This document shows positions 61,551 through 64,000 of a stretch of 64,000 nt of DNA, one piece after another. The notes under the pieces were generated by a model. The model was not told where the DNA came from, ran no database searches, and saw only the letters and a program-made list of their open reading frames with translations. How positions within the stretch are numbered: position 1 is the stretch's first letter; the number at the start of each line of letters is the position of its first letter. The stretch covers positions 105,418 to 169,417 of the forward strand of contig JBNAVJ010000003.1 in assembly GCA_049700455.1 (NCBI GenBank), given 5' to 3'. The stretch comes from JBNAVJ01 sp049700455. GTDB lineage: Bacteria; Bacteroidota; Ignavibacteria; Tepidaquicellales; Tepidaquicellaceae. The translations under genes and the position numbers were made by a program.

Positions 61551-61745
61551 ATGGAAAAATTCGAACAATTGAGAAACCTACTCGACGGAATGAAATCTGA
61601 TATTGAGAAGTTTTACGAAAAAAAACAAAATGCAGCAGGAACAAGACTGAGAAAAGAGCTTAACAACTTACGAAAATTGGCTGCTGAAATCAGGAGAGAC
61701 ATCCAGCAAATTAGATTAGAGAGGAAACAACAACCTGGTGGTTAA
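61551..61745 (+). CDS. Histone H1-like Hc1 protein
   Basis: 64 residues rich in Lys and Arg, predicted as a single coiled helix pair with a flexible tail. The ordering KFEQLRNLL, then AAGTRLRKELNNLRKLAAEIRRDIQ, matches the Hc1-like family of Bacteroidota and Chlamydia, which can compact DNA. GAAAGGA (61538-61544) lies 6 bp before the ATG as ribosome-binding site. A terminator follows. Chromatin function is by family inference only. Confidence 0.85.
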   Translation: MEKFEQLRNLLDGMKSDIEKFYEKKQNAAGTRLRKELNNLRKLAAEIRRDIQQIRLERKQQPGG

Positions 61746-61784
61746 CGGGTTTGATTATGATATTCTAACTAATTCTGGACCAAG

Positions 61785-61827
61785 AAAGTGGGTAGTGGAC
61801 AAATAATTTCTATAACCCACTTTTTTT
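61785..61827 (+). terminator. Rho-independent terminator after the Hc1-like gene
   Basis: AAAGTGGGT (61785-61793) pairs with ACCCACTTT (61815-61823), and the right arm runs into seven T residues. The loop is 21 bases. It lies 24 bp before the lepA start. Confidence 0.85.
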
Positions 61828-61850
61828 GTAAGAATGAATGAGGGAATGAA

Positions 61851-63647
61851 TTGAAGGATTATATAAGAAATTTTTGCATAATAGCACATATAGATCACGG
61901 TAAATCCACTCTTGCAGACCGTCTGCTTGAGATGACGCATACTATAGAAACCCGCCATATGGTCAAGCAGGTTCTTGATGATATGGATCTTGAGCAGGAA
62001 CGTGGCATAACTATTAAACTTCATGCTATACAGATGAAATATCAGGCTGCTGACGGTCACCAGTATACATTAAACCTTATAGATACTCCAGGTCATGTGG
62101 ATTTTACTTATGAGGTATCCAGATCCCTTGCTGCTTGTGAAGGAGCTTTGCTTGTTGTTGATGCAACTCAAGGGATTGAAGCCCAAACAATAAGTAATCT
62201 CTACCTGGCTATTGAACAGGGCTTGCAAATTATTCCTGTTATTAACAAAATAGATCTGCAAAGCGCTATGGTTGATGAAGTTAAACATCAGATTGTAGAG
62301 CTTTTGGGTTGCAAACCTGAAGAAATTCTTTCTGTGAGTGCTAAAATGGGAATTGGAATTGAAGAAGTTTTTGAAGCAATTATAAAACGGATACCTCCAC
62401 CTAAGGGAAATGACAATAGCCCACTGAGAGCGTTGATATTTGATTCTAAATTTGATATTTACCGTGGTGTTGTGGTCTATCTACGTGTTTTTGATGGCGT
62501 TTTAAAAGAAAGGGATAAAATCAAGTTTTTTTCAAACGACAAGCAATTTGAGGCTGAAGAAGTTGGCATTTTGAAAATGGAGCGTCAACGGACAGGGATT
62601 TTACAATCAGGAGATGTTGGTTATTTGATAGCAAATATAAAAGATGTTAATGATTCTAAAGTTGGAGATACAGTTACAAATGTTGACTATCCAGCTGATG
62701 CTCCCCTACCCGGCTATAAGGAAGTCAAGCCAATGGTATTCAGCGGAATTTACCCGACTCAAGCAAATGACTTTGAAAACCTGCGTGATTCACTCGCAAA
62801 ACTTAAGCTTAACGATGCGGCTTTACAGTTTGAACCTGAGACATCAGTAGCACTTGGATTTGGTTTCAGATGTGGATTTCTTGGTTTGCTACACCTTGAA
62901 ATTATTCAAGAACGGCTTGAACGAGAATATAATCTTTCTATAATTACAACGGTTCCAAATGTTGAATATAAGGTCTATACAACTAAAGGTGAATGTGTGG
63001 TTGTTGATAATCCCGCATTAATGCCTGAACAGGTGAAAATTGAACGAATTGAAGAGCCATTTATTTCAGCACAGATTATCACCCCAACTGAATACATAGG
63101 TAATGTTATGAAACTTGCACAGGAACGACGCGGTATTTATAAGACAACTGATTATATTGATTCAAAACGGGTTGATTTACATTTTGAATTTCCACTTGCT
63201 GAGATAATTTTTGATTTCTATGATAAACTTAAATCACTTACAAAAGGGTATGCTTCGTTTGATTACGAATTTCTTGAATATAGACCTTCTGACCTTGTCA
63301 AACTTGATATATTATTAAATGGTGAACCAGTTGATGCACTTTCAACTATAATACATAGAGATAACGCTTATTACTGGGGTAGAAAACTATGTGAAAAATT
63401 ACGCAAGTTAATACCCAGACATATGTTTGAGGTTGCTATTCAAGCAGCAATAGGTTCAAAAGTAATCGCTCGTGAAACAATAAGCGCATTACGAAAAAAC
63501 GTACTTGCTAAATGTTATGGTGGTGATATTACCAGAAAACGAAAATTGCTTGAAAAACAAAAGGAAGGTAAAAAACGAATGAAACAGGTCGGACAGGTTG
63601 AGATACCTCAAGAAGCATTTCTCGCCGTGTTATCTATCGAAAGGTAA
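61851..63647 (+). CDS. lepA: Elongation factor 4 (back-translocase)
   Basis: Translational GTPase of 598 residues. The G1 motif [16 protein letters not shown]3 DTPGHVDF and G4 NKID are clear. [14 protein letters not shown] and [10 protein letters not shown] mark the LepA-specific parts, and the C-terminal domain ends [17 protein letters not shown]. The start is TTG 61851; AGGGA at 61841-61845 sits 5 bases upstream. lepB follows after 32 bp, the classical order. Confidence 0.97.
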   Translation: MKDYIRNFCIIAHIDHGKSTLADRLLEMTHTIETRHMVKQVLDDMDLEQERGITIKLHAIQMKYQAADGHQYTLNLIDTPGHVDFTYEVSRSLAACEGALLVVDATQGIEAQTISNLYLAIEQGLQIIPVINKIDLQSAMVDEVKHQIVELLGCKPEEILSVSAKMGIGIEEVFEAIIKRIPPPKGNDNSPLRALIFDSKFDIYRGVVVYLRVFDGVLKERDKIKFFSNDKQFEAEEVGILKMERQRTGILQSGDVGYLIANIKDVNDSKVGDTVTNVDYPADAPLPGYKEVKPMVFSGIYPTQANDFENLRDSLAKLKLNDAALQFEPETSVALGFGFRCGFLGLLHLEIIQERLEREYNLSIITTVPNVEYKVYTTKGECVVVDNPALMPEQVKIERIEEPFISAQIITPTEYIGNVMKLAQERRGIYKTTDYIDSKRVDLHFEFPLAEIIFDFYDKLKSLTKGYASFDYEFLEYRPSDLVKLDILLNGEPVDALSTIIHRDNAYYWGRKLCEKLRKLIPRHMFEVAIQAAIGSKVIARETISALRKNVLAKCYGGDITRKRKLLEKQKEGKKRMKQVGQVEIPQEAFLAVLSIER

Positions 63648-63679
63648 TTTTGTTATTTTAAAAACTAATATCTTAAAAA

Positions 63680-64000
63680 TTGGCTAATAGCAAACAAAAA
63701 GTAGAAACAAAGTCAAAAGAAAAAACAAAGAAAAAAAAATCAAAACCCAGAGAATATTTTGATGCTCTTGTATATGCAGCAGTAGTTGCATTCCTGATTA
63801 AAGTTTTCCTGTTTGAAGCCTATAGAATTCCTACCGGGTCAATGGAGAATACCCTTTTGGTTGGCGATTTTCTTTTAGTAACGAAATTTACTTATGGAGC
63901 AACAACCCCCCGTAACATACCGTTTACAAATGTGCGTATCCCTTATTTGCGTTTGCCTGCTCTTAAAGAACCGAAAATTGGAGATATTATAGTATTTGAT
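63680..64000 (+). CDS. lepB: Signal peptidase I, N-terminal 107 residues (3' end outside window)
   Basis: Cleaves signal peptides of exported proteins. After a very Lys-rich cytoplasmic start (about 5-25), TM1 (ALVYAAVVAFLIKVFLF) leads to IPTGSMENTLLVGDFLLV, with catalytic Ser54. The frame stays open to the end of the window. The TTG at 63680 is the only start before the conserved part, and it is easily missed by a search for long closed frames. The Lys general base falls outside. The gene directly follows lepA. Confidence 0.93.
   Translation, partial: MANSKQKVETKSKEKTKKKKSKPREYFDALVYAAVVAFLIKVFLFEAYRIPTGSMENTLLVGDFLLVTKFTYGATTPRNIPFTNVRIPYLRLPALKEPKIGDIIVFD

Noticed and set aside
1..64000. 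CRISPR arrays, transposases, phage genes or toxin-antitoxin pairs
   Set aside because: No regularly spaced repeats, IS-like inverted repeats with transposase, or known defence or mobile gene families were seen on either strand.

Overview
The window is an AT-rich (by eye about one third G+C), densely packed bacterial chromosome segment. It carries about 64 protein genes, one tRNA-Thr and little intergenic DNA. The gene content points to the Bacteroidota/Chlorobiota/Ignavibacteriota (FCB) branch, most likely an Ignavibacteria-like heterotroph. The pointers are a bacterial histone-H1-like (Hc1) protein, a DUF2723 membrane protein, DUF3467, a Bacteroidota-style YbeY and bS18, a menaquinone-type methyltransferase, TonB/Omp85/LolE-type outer-membrane genes, and several upstream boxes of the form TAnnTTTG. 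This assignment is an inference from gene content, not a phylogeny. No phage, IS element, CRISPR array, plasmid or defence locus was seen.

Layout. 1-8.6 kb: aspS 3' end, ahcY, tRNA-Thr, a small unknown gene, ybeY, smg (DUF494), topA, a XerC/D recombinase, an AtuA-like small protein, and prfB split by a programmed +1 frameshift. 8.6-13.3 kb: a LolC/E-type permease, menG/ubiE, and a fused ADP-forming acyl-CoA synthetase/GNAT protein. 13.5-17.3 kb: a stand-alone rpsR, a secreted thermonuclease-like protein, and a minus-strand partner-switching set (STAS, HATPase, PP2C). 17.5-21.8 kb: anmK, two SDR-type genes and an aldehyde dehydrogenase. 21.8-34 kb, all minus strand: a ZnuD-like TonB receptor with a duplicated lipoprotein and a DUF2946-like small protein; then cca, a Gfo/Idh/MocA oxidoreductase, a CDF metal exporter with three C-terminal modules, an N-terminally short EamA permease, class I aldolase, lgt and hisS. 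34-43 kb: gcvP, then an operon-like run of a CoA-binding protein, DUF2723, a one-POTRA Omp85 protein, rsmE, a barrel protein and a di-haem lipoprotein cytochrome. 43-47 kb: an isolated nuoK-nuoL pair, a gene-free gap of about 490 bp, and an LptF/G permease whose start lies in a 32-bp copy of nuoL sequence. 47-64 kb: DUF3467, PfkB kinase, recO, degP; arcC-argF-pyrB; fabD and three SDR genes; terC; hisC; isolated sdhC-sdhD; the Hc1-like gene; lepA; and the 5' part of lepB.

Much of the window is housekeeping: translation (aspS, hisS, prfB, lepA, rpsR, cca, rsmE, ybeY), envelope biogenesis (lgt, LolE, LptF/G, Omp85, lepB, degP) and core metabolism. The less ordinary parts are the metal-linked outer-membrane cluster at 21.8-25.2 kb, the triple-module CDF exporter, the carbamoyl-phosphate cluster, the short repeats around lptG next to an orphan nuoKL pair, and the prfB recoding site. 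Translation often starts at TTG or GTG here, commonly where a gene overlaps or abuts the one before it.
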